Shown piece after piece: positions 16,627 through 24,199 of a stretch of 37,748 nucleotides of DNA. Position 1 is the first letter of the stretch, and each line of letters starts with the position of its first letter. Location: positions 1-37,748 of the forward strand of contig WTFW01000046.1 of NCBI GenBank assembly GCA_011523785.1, in the 5' to 3' direction. A program made the translations under genes and the position numbers. The notes beneath the pieces were generated by a model. That model had not been told where the DNA came from. It did not search any database and saw nothing but the letters and a program-made list of their open reading frames with translations. The stretch is from Chloroflexota bacterium. Lineage in GTDB: Bacteria > Chloroflexota > UBA11872.

Positions 16627-16654
16627 TTGACGAGTCACGACGCTGGTGTACATT
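16627..16654 (+). promoter_or_regulatory. Sigma-70-like promoter for the 63-residue zinc-finger gene
   Basis: TTGACG (16627-16632) and TACATT (16649-16654) are separated by 16 bases, one of the best consensus-like promoters in the window. A start of transcription near 16661 would put the hairpin GCTGAC-AACGGC-GTCAGC (16661-16678) at the 5' end of a roughly 72-base leader. Confidence 0.55.
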
Positions 16655-16732
16655 GGAATTGCTGACAACGGCGTCAGCCCGAAGACCGGATCGTGGAGAT
16701 CTGGCGGAAGTTCCCACATTGAGGAGGGAACG

Positions 16733-16924
16733 ATGACTCACTACGTCGGCCCACGGGCCACCTACACCGCGACCAGCGGGCACGAAGCTTGCGCCCGCTG
16801 CGGTGGGCGCGGATCACTGCGCTACGCACCGACAGGGCGCCACGTCAGCCGTGGGTACTACGGCGAGACGGCATTCTGGCGAACTTGCTCCCGCTGCGGG
16901 GGCACGGGGCACACCCAGGAGTAG
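16733..16924 (+). CDS. Small zinc-finger protein with two CxxCxGxG motifs
   Basis: A 63-residue protein with GAGGAGG seven bases before the ATG. It contains C20-A-R-C23-G-G-R-G and C52-S-R-C55-G-G-T-G, the pair of CxxCxGxG half-sites used to bind one zinc in DnaJ-type cysteine-rich domains. Between them is a 28-residue aromatic and basic stretch. There is no J-domain. Free-standing proteins of this kind may act as small zinc chaperones or protein-binding modules; no role is established here. It has its own promoter and is flanked by terminators, so it is probably monocistronic. Confidence 0.75.
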   Translation: MTHYVGPRATYTATSGHEACARCGGRGSLRYAPTGRHVSRGYYGETAFWRTCSRCGGTGHTQE

Positions 16925-16967
16925 GACGCCGCTCCAGCAGTAGTCCCGTGGACGCACGGTGATGAAC

Positions 16968-16993
16968 GGAACCCCCGCCGCGGCGGGGGTTCC
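16968..16993. terminator. Bidirectional palindromic terminator
   Basis: A perfect 26-base palindrome with 13-base arms (16968-16980 and 16981-16993) lies between two convergent genes, the zinc-finger gene ending at 16924 and the SDR gene ending at 17035. It would form a hairpin from either strand. Confidence 0.65.
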
Positions 16994-17034
16994 AGCTGTT
17001 CGGCGCTCGTTTCAAGAGCGCCTTTCGCTCGGCG

Positions 17035-17775
17035 CTAGAGGCCGCAGCCGCTGTCCATGACCAGGACCTCGCCGGTGACGATGGGGTTCTCGACGAGCAT
17101 GAGCACGCCGGCGGCGATGTCTTCGGCGGTCGCCGCGCGATTTATGGGGCTGCGGTCGATGGCCTGCTGCAGGAATCCTTCATGCCCGATCATCCAGCGG
17201 GTGTCGATGGGACCGGGGGCCACGCTGTTGACGCGAATATCGGGAGCCAACGCGCGCGCCAGCGACTTCGTCATTGTGTTCAAGGCGCCCTTGGAGGCCG
17301 CGTACGCGATGCAGGAGCCCGTACCCGTAATGCCTGCGAGCGACGACACATGAACGATCACGCCATCGTCGCCGGCTCGCAGGTGCGGGGTCGCGGCCCG
17401 GCTGACGAAAAACGGGCCCTTCAGATTGACCGCCAGGATGCGGTCCCAGAACTCGTCCTTCATGCCGTCAAGGTCGTCGTGATCGACAAAGTGCGTGGTG
17501 CCGGCGCTGTTGACGACGATGTCCAGGCGGCCGAAGGCGGCGGCGGTTTGTTCGACCATGGCCACGACCGCGGCGTCGGACGCGACGTCGGCCTGGATGG
17601 CCAGGCCCTCGACGCCAAGCGCCTGGATGTCGCCGGCGGTTTGGGCGGCTTCGTCGGCCGAGCGCGAGTAATTGACGGCCACGTTGGCGCCGCGCTCGGC
17701 CAGCATAAGCGCCGAGGCGCGGCCCACGCCGGTTCCGCCGCCGGTTACCAGTGCGGCCTTGCCCTGTAGCGACAT
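17035..17775 (-). CDS. Short-chain dehydrogenase/reductase (FabG-like)
   Basis: A 246-residue classical SDR. TGGGTGVG (11-18) binds the nucleotide, VNSAGT is the NNAG-equivalent, and the catalytic S-Y-K set is in VHVSSLAG and YAASKGAL. VNSVAPGPIDT follows as expected, and the C-terminal EVLVMDSGCGL is typical of 3-oxoacyl-ACP reductase-like members. The substrate is uncertain because this class is used for many ketone and alcohol conversions. It faces the acetyltransferase gene divergently across 74 bases. Confidence 0.92.
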   Translation of the reverse strand: MSLQGKAALVTGGGTGVGRASALMLAERGANVAVNYSRSADEAAQTAGDIQALGVEGLAIQADVASDAAVVAMVEQTAAAFGRLDIVVNSAGTTHFVDHDDLDGMKDEFWDRILAVNLKGPFFVSRAATPHLRAGDDGVIVHVSSLAGITGTGSCIAYAASKGALNTMTKSLARALAPDIRVNSVAPGPIDTRWMIGHEGFLQQAIDRSPINRAATAEDIAAGVLMLVENPIVTGEVLVMDSGCGL

Positions 17776-17849
17776 ACGTTTTGCTCCTTCAATCGCGTGT
17801 CAGAGCGGCTATTGTGGCACCCAGGAACGCAGCACCGGAGTTGAACGGC

Positions 17850-18902
17850 ATGGAGAAGGTATTCGCGCTGCCGAACGGCGAGGAACTGGTGGCGAGCGTG
17901 CTGGGACCGGGCGAAGGGCGCGGGACGGGCGCGGCCCAGCACGAGACCTACAGCTTTCTGACGCGTCCGTTCGATCCGTGGATGGTGCCGGCCGAAGGCG
18001 GGTTCCTGGCGGAGTTCCTGGCGGGGACCCATGATCCGTCGCTGGCCGACACGATGCTGGTCGGGCGGATCGACGGGACGGTCGTGGGCACGGCGTGGCA
18101 TGGGGCGAGCCGGGACCTGCCGGAGATGGGCGGCTATGGGTTCGTGTTTACCGAACCCGAGCAGCGCGGCAAGGGCATCGCGCAGCGGCTGACGGAGCTC
18201 TCGATCCAGGGGTTCTGGAAGATTGGCGGCCAGGTCAGCTACCTGGGCACCATGAACCCGGTGGCGCAGCACATATACGAGAAACACGGCTACCGGCACT
18301 ACAACGGGCTGACGTACAGGGCGCTGCGGCCGGGAACGGACGCGGACACGTTTGACGAAGAGTTCTTTGGCCGGGCGGGCGATGGTGCAGTTCGTGACAT
18401 GCGGATGGGCGACATCGGGGCGTACACCGGCCTGGTGATGCTGCTGGAGCCGACGGAGTGGATCGTGCGCGACTTCACCGAGGCCATGTTCTACGCGCCG
18501 CCGGCCGTGCAGGCCAGCGGGTGCCTGCGGCCGTTTTTCAACTCGATGACGCGGCATACCGCCAGCGAGGCGAATGCTTGGAAGGTGCTGATCAACGACC
18601 GAGGGCGGATGGTGGCCTCGGCCAACCTGTGGGCGCCGATTCACTCGCCGGTACGTGCCAACGCGACGATGGAGTTCCAGGCGGCGCCGGCCTACGTGGA
18701 CCGCGCGAGCGCGGTTATCGAGGCGGCGCTGGAGCACGCGGCGGCACACGACGTGCGAGCCGTGCGGGCCTGCGGGGTATCGGAGGGTCGCCTTGGGGTG
18801 CTGCGCGAGGCGGGGTTCGTTGAGGAAGTCCTGCAGCCGGCCGCCCTGGATTTGGGCGAGCGGCGCGCGGACGTGACGGTGATGCGGCGTGACCTCGACT
18901 GA
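17850..18902 (+). CDS. GNAT-family N-acetyltransferase (two-domain)
   Basis: A 350-residue protein with an N-terminal GNAT domain: MLVGRIDGTVVGTAWHG, FVFTEPEQRGKGIAQRL (RGKGIA binds acetyl-CoA) and HIYEKHGYRHYN, the usual terminal strand. The second half (about 175-350) looks like a degenerate second GNAT fold, with no clear acetyl-CoA loop but a matching VLREAGFVEE segment near the end. The ATG at 17850 has GGAG upstream and gives the expected beginning. The acceptor is unknown. It overlaps the next gene, a Rieske ferredoxin, by 14 bases. Confidence 0.85.
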   Translation: MEKVFALPNGEELVASVLGPGEGRGTGAAQHETYSFLTRPFDPWMVPAEGGFLAEFLAGTHDPSLADTMLVGRIDGTVVGTAWHGASRDLPEMGGYGFVFTEPEQRGKGIAQRLTELSIQGFWKIGGQVSYLGTMNPVAQHIYEKHGYRHYNGLTYRALRPGTDADTFDEEFFGRAGDGAVRDMRMGDIGAYTGLVMLLEPTEWIVRDFTEAMFYAPPAVQASGCLRPFFNSMTRHTASEANAWKVLINDRGRMVASANLWAPIHSPVRANATMEFQAAPAYVDRASAVIEAALEHAAAHDVRAVRACGVSEGRLGVLREAGFVEEVLQPAALDLGERRADVTVMRRDLD

Positions 18903-19221
18903 GGAACCGGAGTTCAAACCGGTCGGTCCCGAGTCGCTGCTGCCGCAGCCGGGCCGCCTGTCCTCGGTGTTCCTGGACAAGGCCGAGATCGTGATCGCCA
19001 ACGTGGACGGCCGCTACTACGCGCTGGACGGCCTCTGCGAGCACGCCGGCTACCCGCTGGCCTCCGGGCAACTGGTCGGCTGCGAGCTCACCTGCCCGCT
19101 GCATGGCTGGATCTACGACGTCACGGACGGCTGGGTGATCAACCCGCCGTTTGGGTACCGGACGCGCAGCTACAAGGTGCGGGTGACGGACGGGACCGTG
19201 GAGGTGGCGTTGGCGGGGTAG
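18889..19221 (+). CDS. Rieske-type [2Fe-2S] ferredoxin
   Basis: A 110-residue single-domain Rieske protein with ligands C50-x-H52 (CEHAGYPL) and C69-x2-H72 (CPLHGWIYD), spaced as in NirD/biphenyl-dioxygenase ferredoxins. The GTG start lies within the acetyltransferase gene, so the two are probably translated together. It differs from the Rieske protein at 2503-2859 in its shorter ligand spacing, so they look like separate family members, not a recent copy. No partner oxygenase or reductase is beside it. Confidence 0.9.
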   Translation: MTSTEEPEFKPVGPESLLPQPGRLSSVFLDKAEIVIANVDGRYYALDGLCEHAGYPLASGQLVGCELTCPLHGWIYDVTDGWVINPPFGYRTRSYKVRVTDGTVEVALAG

Positions 19222-19334
19222 GCGTTATGCCTAAGCGACAGTGGTGAGAATGCGTCGGTAAGCGCGTTGCGGTTGCGCGGGAGGCGCGTTGTTTCGAGTG
19301 ACGGCTCTAGTCTCGATAGGCGAGGAGTGAATTC

Positions 19335-20189
19335 ATGGTCGAGGAATCGCAGGACGACTCAGTGCCGCCTCTCCTTCTGAGGGATCTATGGCCAATCGAC
19401 AATGTCAGGGATTACAAGGTCCACTTCGCCCGCCAGACTGATGATCTACTGCCGCTTGATGAATGGGTCAGAGACAGGTCGAATTGGGTTGGGTGGCAGA
19501 AATACCGTCCTGCTAGGAATGAGTTCAGCCGACCCTATATCTTTTCGCTGATGAACTTTCATCCCGATGGACTCCAGGCTTGGCTGTTCGGCGGAGTGTT
19601 CAGAGTTCTGGAGCGCCATGCCGACCGATATGAAGTCGAACTCACGGACCTGGGGCAGTCCTTCATTGGTCGGCTAAAGCTTTGGTCGGCCTACAGGAGT
19701 CGAGCAACCAGAGTCAACTTTGAGAACCACTACAACGGTCGTTATCCCCTGCACGTAGTTGAGGTGCTTCGCGAGCCATTCTCGGGACTGGCATTCCCAG
19801 GCTACGAGAAAATCAACCTCTCCCTCTCCGAGTTGGAAGTTCTAGTGCGGAACGACCGCCCGGATTGGAAGACAGCCCTTGAGCATGTAAAGGGCGTCTA
19901 CCTGATTACTGATACCAGTTCCAAGACTCGCAGACACTATGTCGGGTCGGCATACGGAGACGATGGGCTCTGGGCGCGGTGGAAGAGCTATATCGATACG
20001 GTGCATGGCGGAAACGTTGAGCTGAGGGCGTTGGTCTCGGAGAAAGGCGACGCCCACTGTCGCGCCCACTTTCGCTTTGCACTGCTCGAATACCTGCCCG
20101 CCTATGCGCTGGATGAGACTGTCCTGGGTCGGGAAGCTCACTGGAAGCACGTCCTCATGAGCCGAGAGTTTGGGCTCAACCAGAACTGA
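19335..20189 (+). CDS. GIY-YIG nuclease-domain protein with unknown N-terminal domain
   Basis: A 284-residue protein, GAGGAG eight bases before the ATG. Residues about 180-284 form a GIY-YIG nuclease: GVY (187-189), YVGS (202-205), catalytic R215 in LWARW, and the metal-binding E267 in LGREAHWKHVL. Residues 1-175 match nothing I recognise; they are aromatic-rich and include RPYIFSLMNFHPDGLQAWLFGGVF, which may bind nucleic acid or sense damage. Base composition is clearly lower in GC than neighbouring genes and codon use is more mixed, suggesting recent acquisition. Related proteins occur in defence islands and as stand-alone nucleases; no methylase or partner is adjacent. Confidence 0.83.
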   Translation: MVEESQDDSVPPLLLRDLWPIDNVRDYKVHFARQTDDLLPLDEWVRDRSNWVGWQKYRPARNEFSRPYIFSLMNFHPDGLQAWLFGGVFRVLERHADRYEVELTDLGQSFIGRLKLWSAYRSRATRVNFENHYNGRYPLHVVEVLREPFSGLAFPGYEKINLSLSELEVLVRNDRPDWKTALEHVKGVYLITDTSSKTRRHYVGSAYGDDGLWARWKSYIDTVHGGNVELRALVSEKGDAHCRAHFRFALLEYLPAYALDETVLGREAHWKHVLMSREFGLNQN

Positions 20190-20283
20190 CGATCCAGACG
20201 ATCGCTGCGCGATGTTCGAGCGGCCTTCGCGCAAGAGCTGAGCACAAGCGCGCAACTGAAGGGCCACTGCGAGTACCGCTCGG

Positions 20284-20631
20284 TACAATTGCGCTACGGG
20301 TGGCGTAGCAGAACCTAGTCAGAGGACACCTCGACAGGAGACACGACCGCATGGCCGACCCGAGTAGAAGCGCTGCTGCGCTGACACGCGCCGAGTTGCG
20401 CGAGGAACTGGATAGAAGCCTCGCGCACTACGCAACCAAGGCAGACCTCGCGGAACTGCGCGGGTAGCTCAAGTCCGAGATCGCCAACCTGCGGGCCGAT
20501 CTGATCAAGTGGATGATCGGGCTCATGCTGGATTCGGTGACGGCGGCTGTTGGAATCGCGGCTGCCGTAGTCCGGCTCTTGGGTTAGCTCGCCGGAACCC
20601 CAGCTCTTCGGCAGCGACGGGCGGTGCGAAC
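20284..20631 (+). repeat. Tandem duplication, unit 1 (broken copy)
   Basis: This unit runs from a TACAAT -10-like hexamer, through a shared leader (GTAGCA..AACC..GTCAG..GACACCTCGACAGGAGAC), a small gene, and 44 bases of matching 3' flank. It is homologous to unit 2 (20645-21024), with a deletion and scattered substitutions. Confidence 0.85.
20351..20587 (+). pseudogene. Nonsense-disrupted copy of the coiled-coil membrane protein gene
   Basis: Reading from ATG 20351 gives 38 residues (MADPSRSAAALTRAEL...) almost identical to the start of the intact copy at 20711. An in-frame TAG at 20465-20467 then interrupts it. The frame continues after the stop with SEIANLRADLIKWMIGLML, the transmembrane segment, to a second TAG at 20585. 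Compared with the intact copy it also lacks about 11-14 residues of the heptad-like region, consistent with loss of one internal repeat. A 38-residue peptide might still be made because the ribosome-binding site (CAGGAG) is intact, but it would lack the membrane anchor. Confidence 0.75.
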
Positions 20632-20644
20632 AACTGGCGACGGT

Positions 20645-21024
20645 TACAATCGTTCATCGGGCGACGTAGCAAACCTTGTCAGGCGACACCTCGACAGGAG
20701 ACGCATCCGCATGGCCGACCCGAGTAGCAGCGCGGCGGCACTGACCCGTGCCGAACTTCGTGAGGAACTGGACCGCAGCCTTGCGCATTACGCGACCAAG
20801 GAAGACCTTGCAGATCAGCGCGCCGATCTCATGACCGAAATCGCCAATCTACGCGGCAATATGAAGGCGGAGATCGCCAACCTGCGGGCCGATCTGATCA
20901 AGTGGATGATCGGCTTGATGCTTGGTTCGGTGACTACGGCGGCTGCTACTGCGGTCGCCGTCGACCGATTCGCCGGTTAGGTCGCCGGAACGTCAGCTGG
21001 CTGGCGGCGACGGTCGGTCCGAAC
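20645..21024 (+). repeat. Tandem duplication, unit 2 (intact copy)
   Basis: Second unit of the duplication, from TACAAT at 20645 through the intact gene to GAAC at 21021-21024, right beside the stop of the convergent ileS gene. Leader and 3' flank match unit 1. Confidence 0.85.
20711..20980 (+). CDS. Small coiled-coil protein with C-terminal membrane helix
   Basis: An 89-residue protein. Residues 13-63 are helical and heptad-like (LTRAELREELDRSLAHYATKED-type sequence, then two similar segments TEIANLRGNMK and AEIANLRADLIK). Residues about 64-85 (WMIGLMLGSVTTAAATAVAV) form one membrane helix. This resembles the DUF1640/CCDC90-like small coiled-coil proteins common in bacteria and found in phage, whose function is unresolved. 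AGGAG lies ten bases upstream of the ATG. It is the intact member of a tandem duplication. Confidence 0.75.
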   Translation: MADPSSSAAALTRAELREELDRSLAHYATKEDLADQRADLMTEIANLRGNMKAEIANLRADLIKWMIGLMLGSVTTAAATAVAVDRFAG

Positions 21025-24000
21025 TCAGCTTCGTGTTAGCCGTACCTTCACCGGCACACCGTTTAGCGTTGGGGCTGCCGCGGCGGCGCTCTCGGGCGCT
21101 GTGCCTTGGTTGACCTTTACGGCCAGGACTTCGACGGCGATTTCGGTCTGGTGCGCGGCGAGGGTTTCGTGCAGGGCGGCCGGGCCGTCGATCCAGAGGT
21201 GGATGCGGTCGGAGACTTCCAGGCCGGCGTCGCGGCGGAGACCCTGGGTGGCGTGGACGAGTTCGCGGGCGAGACCTTCGTGGGCCAGTTCGTCGTCGAT
21301 GTCGGTGGCAATGGCGACGATGACGCCGTCCTGTTCGGCCACGCCGAAACCTTCGCGGGGAGTGCGGCGGACGTCCAGGTCGCCGGGTTCCAGCGTCTCG
21401 GTCACTCCGTCAACCTCGATGTGGAGCGAACCGAGGTCGTCCAACTCGCGCACGGCTGCCGGAGCGTCCAGCGCTTCGAGCGCGGCGGCAACCTGGCGGA
21501 CCTGGCGGCCGAAGCGAGGGCCGAGGGCCCGGTAGTTGGGGCGGACCTGGTAGTCGACCAGTTCGTGCTCGGAGGTCATGCGCAGGAGTTCCTTGACGTT
21601 GAGCTCGTCGAGGACGTGCGCTTGCAGCGCCATCACGGCGACCCAGTCGGCGTCATCGGCGACGCGGACCAGCGCGGAGCGCAGTGGCTGGCGGAGCTTG
21701 ACGTTGGCGCTGTTGCGGGCGGCGCGGCCGGCGCGGACGACCCGCTGGGCCAGGGCCATGGCCGCGTCCAGATCGGGGTCGCGCAGGGCGTCGTCGGCCT
21801 CCGGCCAGTCGGTGAGATGGACGCTGCTCGGCGCGTCCGGATCCGCGCGGCGGACCAAGTTCTGGTAGATGTCGTCGGTCCAGAAGGGCATGACGGGGGC
21901 CAGGAGGCGCACCAGCGAGGTCAGCAGTTCGTAGAGGGTCTGGTAAGCGGCCTGCTTGTCGTCGTCGGAGTCGGATTTCCAGTAGCGGCGGCGGCCGCGG
22001 CGGACGTACCAGTTGGACAGTTCCTCGACGAACTCCTGGGCGGCCTGCACGCCGCGGTGGACGAGGTAGTCGTCCAGCGAGGCGGTCATGGTGTCGATGA
22101 GGCCTTGCAGGCGTGAGAGCGCCCAGCGGTCCAGATCGGGGCGCTCCGCGACTGGAATGCGCGGGGCGGTGGGGTCGAAGCCGTCGAGGCGGGCGTAGGT
22201 CACGAAGAACGAGTAGACGTTCCAAAGCGTGAGCATGCGGCGCTTGACCTCGGTGGCCGGGCCGTAGCCGAAATTGATGTTGTAGAGCGGGTTGTGGCCG
22301 GCGTACAGCCAGCGCATCACGTCCGCGCCCATGCGCTCGGCGGCTTCGCCGAAGTCGATGGCGTTGCCCCAGCTCTTGTGCATCGCGCGGCCGGTTTCGT
22401 CGTTGAGCTTTTCGTAGACGAAGACGGACTGGTAGGGCGACTGGTTCTGGATGGTGACGCTCATGAAGAGCATGGAGTAGAACCAGAGCCGGATCTGCTC
22501 GCGCATCTCGGTGATGAAGTCCGCCGGATACCAGTTCTCGAACTCCTCGCTGTTGTGCAGGTAGCCCAGGGTGGAGAAGGGCACGATGCCGGCGTCCAGC
22601 CAGGCGTCGCCGACGGCGTCGATGCGGTTGGTGGGCGCTTCGCAGGACTCGCAGCGGATGGTCACGCGGTCGATCCAGGGGCGGTGCAGCTCGCGCAACT
22701 GGTCCATGCCCTCGATTGCCCGCTCTTCGAGATGGGCCTTCGACCCGATGACCGTCAGGTGGCCGCAGGACTGGCAGGGGTAGAAGGGCAGCGGGAGGCC
22801 CCAGTAGCGGCGGCGGGAGATGTTCCAGTCGCCCATGTTGCGCAGCCAGTCGGCCATGCGGGCGCCGGCGTACTCGGGCGTCCAGTTGACGGTGGCCGCG
22901 GCGTCCAGCATGGGCTGGCGGACTTCGTCGGCGCGGATGAACCACTCGTCGTCCACCCGGAACACCAGTTCTTCCTGGCAGCGCCAGCAGTGGGGATAGC
23001 GGTGGGTGTAGGTGTGGTGGCGATAGAGCAGGCCGCGTTTGCGCAGGTCGGCGACCACGTCGTCGGCGACTTCGCGGGCGTCGCGGCCGGTCAGCCAGTC
23101 GTAGCCGTCCGTGTAATTGCCGTTCTCGTCGATGGGCACCAGGACCTCGAGACCAAGGTCCCGGCCGAGGAGGAAGTCCTCCTCACCGGCGCCCGGTGCG
23201 ATGTGCACGACGCCGGTGCCCTCGTCGGCGCCGACGTCGGTCCAGGGGATGACGCGGTGGGTGACGCCGCTGACAGCCGGCAGGTCGTCGAAGGGGCCGT
23301 CGTAGGTCAGGTCCAGCAGGTCCGAGCCCTGATGCCTGGCAACGACCTCGGCGTCTTCCCCAAAGACGGCCGACATCGCGGCTTCGGCCAGCAGGTAGCG
23401 ACCGTCGTCCGCCGCGACCTCGACGTACGCCAGGTCGGGATGAACGGCGGCCGCCACGTTGGCGGCCAGGGTCCAGGGCGTGGTGGTCCAGATGAGGAGC
23501 CAGGTGTCCGGGCGTCCGTGGATGGGCAGACGCACGTAGACGGCGTCGTGTTCGATTTCTTCGTAGGTGTCGATGAGCTCGTGCTGCGAGAGGGCGGTGC
23601 CGCAGCGGGCGCACCAGGGCATGGCGCGCTGGGCCGCGGCAATCCAGCCGCGCTCGTTGCAGCGGCGCAGGAAGTGCCAGATGTGCTCGATGTTGTTGTC
23701 GGAGTGGGTGAAGTAGGAGTCGTCCCAGTCCATCCACTGGCCCAGGCGGACGGACTGGTCGGTCTGCACGCCGGAGAACTTCTCCACGCGTTCGCGGCAG
23801 GCGTCGGCGAAGGCTTCCAGGCCGAACTCCTCGATGTCGCGCTTGGAGTTGAAGCCGAGGTCCTTTTCGACTTCCACCTCCAGCCAGAGGCCCTGGCAGT
23901 CGAAGCCGTTCTGGTAGCGCTGGTGGTAGCCGCGCATGGCGCGGTAGCGCTGGTAGACGTCCTTGTAGGTGCGGCCCCAGGCGTGATGGACGCCCATGGG

Positions 24001-24195
24001 GTTGTTGGCGGTGATGGGCCCATCGAAGAACGACCAACGGGGGCCGTCGGCGTTCTTGGCGCGCAGCCGCTCGAAGGTGTCCTCGTCGGCCCACAGGCCG
24101 AGCATCCGCCGTTCCATGGACGGGAAGTCCAGTTCGTCCGGCAGGGGTTCGAACGCGGACTTCGGCTTGGTGGAGCTTGAGGTGTCGTCAGTCAT
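21025..24195 (-). CDS. ileS: Isoleucyl-tRNA synthetase (variant signature motifs)
   Basis: A 1056-residue class I synthetase that charges tRNA-Ile. Order of parts: catalytic Rossmann fold with the HIGH-equivalent H71-A-W-G74; CP1 editing domain with TTTPWTLAANVA near 235-245; GYDWLTGRDAREVADD; Cys pairs CWRCQ, CQSCG and CESCE in the 400-515 region that may hold zinc; the KMSKS-equivalent at 605-610, M-H-K-S-W-G; then a helical anticodon-binding domain (NWYVRRGRRRYWKS). Both active-site signatures deviate from the textbook form but keep the key H and K. The start is an ATG 4 bases after alaX, and the pair sits behind a T-box leader. Confidence 0.95.
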   Translation of the reverse strand: MTDDTSSSTKPKSAFEPLPDELDFPSMERRMLGLWADEDTFERLRAKNADGPRWSFFDGPITANNPMGVHHAWGRTYKDVYQRYRAMRGYHQRYQNGFDCQGLWLEVEVEKDLGFNSKRDIEEFGLEAFADACRERVEKFSGVQTDQSVRLGQWMDWDDSYFTHSDNNIEHIWHFLRRCNERGWIAAAQRAMPWCARCGTALSQHELIDTYEEIEHDAVYVRLPIHGRPDTWLLIWTTTPWTLAANVAAAVHPDLAYVEVAADDGRYLLAEAAMSAVFGEDAEVVARHQGSDLLDLTYDGPFDDLPAVSGVTHRVIPWTDVGADEGTGVVHIAPGAGEEDFLLGRDLGLEVLVPIDENGNYTDGYDWLTGRDAREVADDVVADLRKRGLLYRHHTYTHRYPHCWRCQEELVFRVDDEWFIRADEVRQPMLDAAATVNWTPEYAGARMADWLRNMGDWNISRRRYWGLPLPFYPCQSCGHLTVIGSKAHLEERAIEGMDQLRELHRPWIDRVTIRCESCEAPTNRIDAVGDAWLDAGIVPFSTLGYLHNSEEFENWYPADFITEMREQIRLWFYSMLFMSVTIQNQSPYQSVFVYEKLNDETGRAMHKSWGNAIDFGEAAERMGADVMRWLYAGHNPLYNINFGYGPATEVKRRMLTLWNVYSFFVTYARLDGFDPTAPRIPVAERPDLDRWALSRLQGLIDTMTASLDDYLVHRGVQAAQEFVEELSNWYVRRGRRRYWKSDSDDDKQAAYQTLYELLTSLVRLLAPVMPFWTDDIYQNLVRRADPDAPSSVHLTDWPEADDALRDPDLDAAMALAQRVVRAGRAARNSANVKLRQPLRSALVRVADDADWVAVMALQAHVLDELNVKELLRMTSEHELVDYQVRPNYRALGPRFGRQVRQVAAALEALDAPAAVRELDDLGSLHIEVDGVTETLEPGDLDVRRTPREGFGVAEQDGVIVAIATDIDDELAHEGLARELVHATQGLRRDAGLEVSDRIHLWIDGPAALHETLAAHQTEIAVEVLAVKVNQGTAPESAAAAAPTLNGVPVKVRLTRS

Positions 24196-24199
24196 GGGA

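Noticed and set aside
22294-24180. Long plus-strand open frame opposite ileS
   Set aside because: Antisense to a clear synthetase gene, with a G/V/A/D-rich translation and no recognisable motif.
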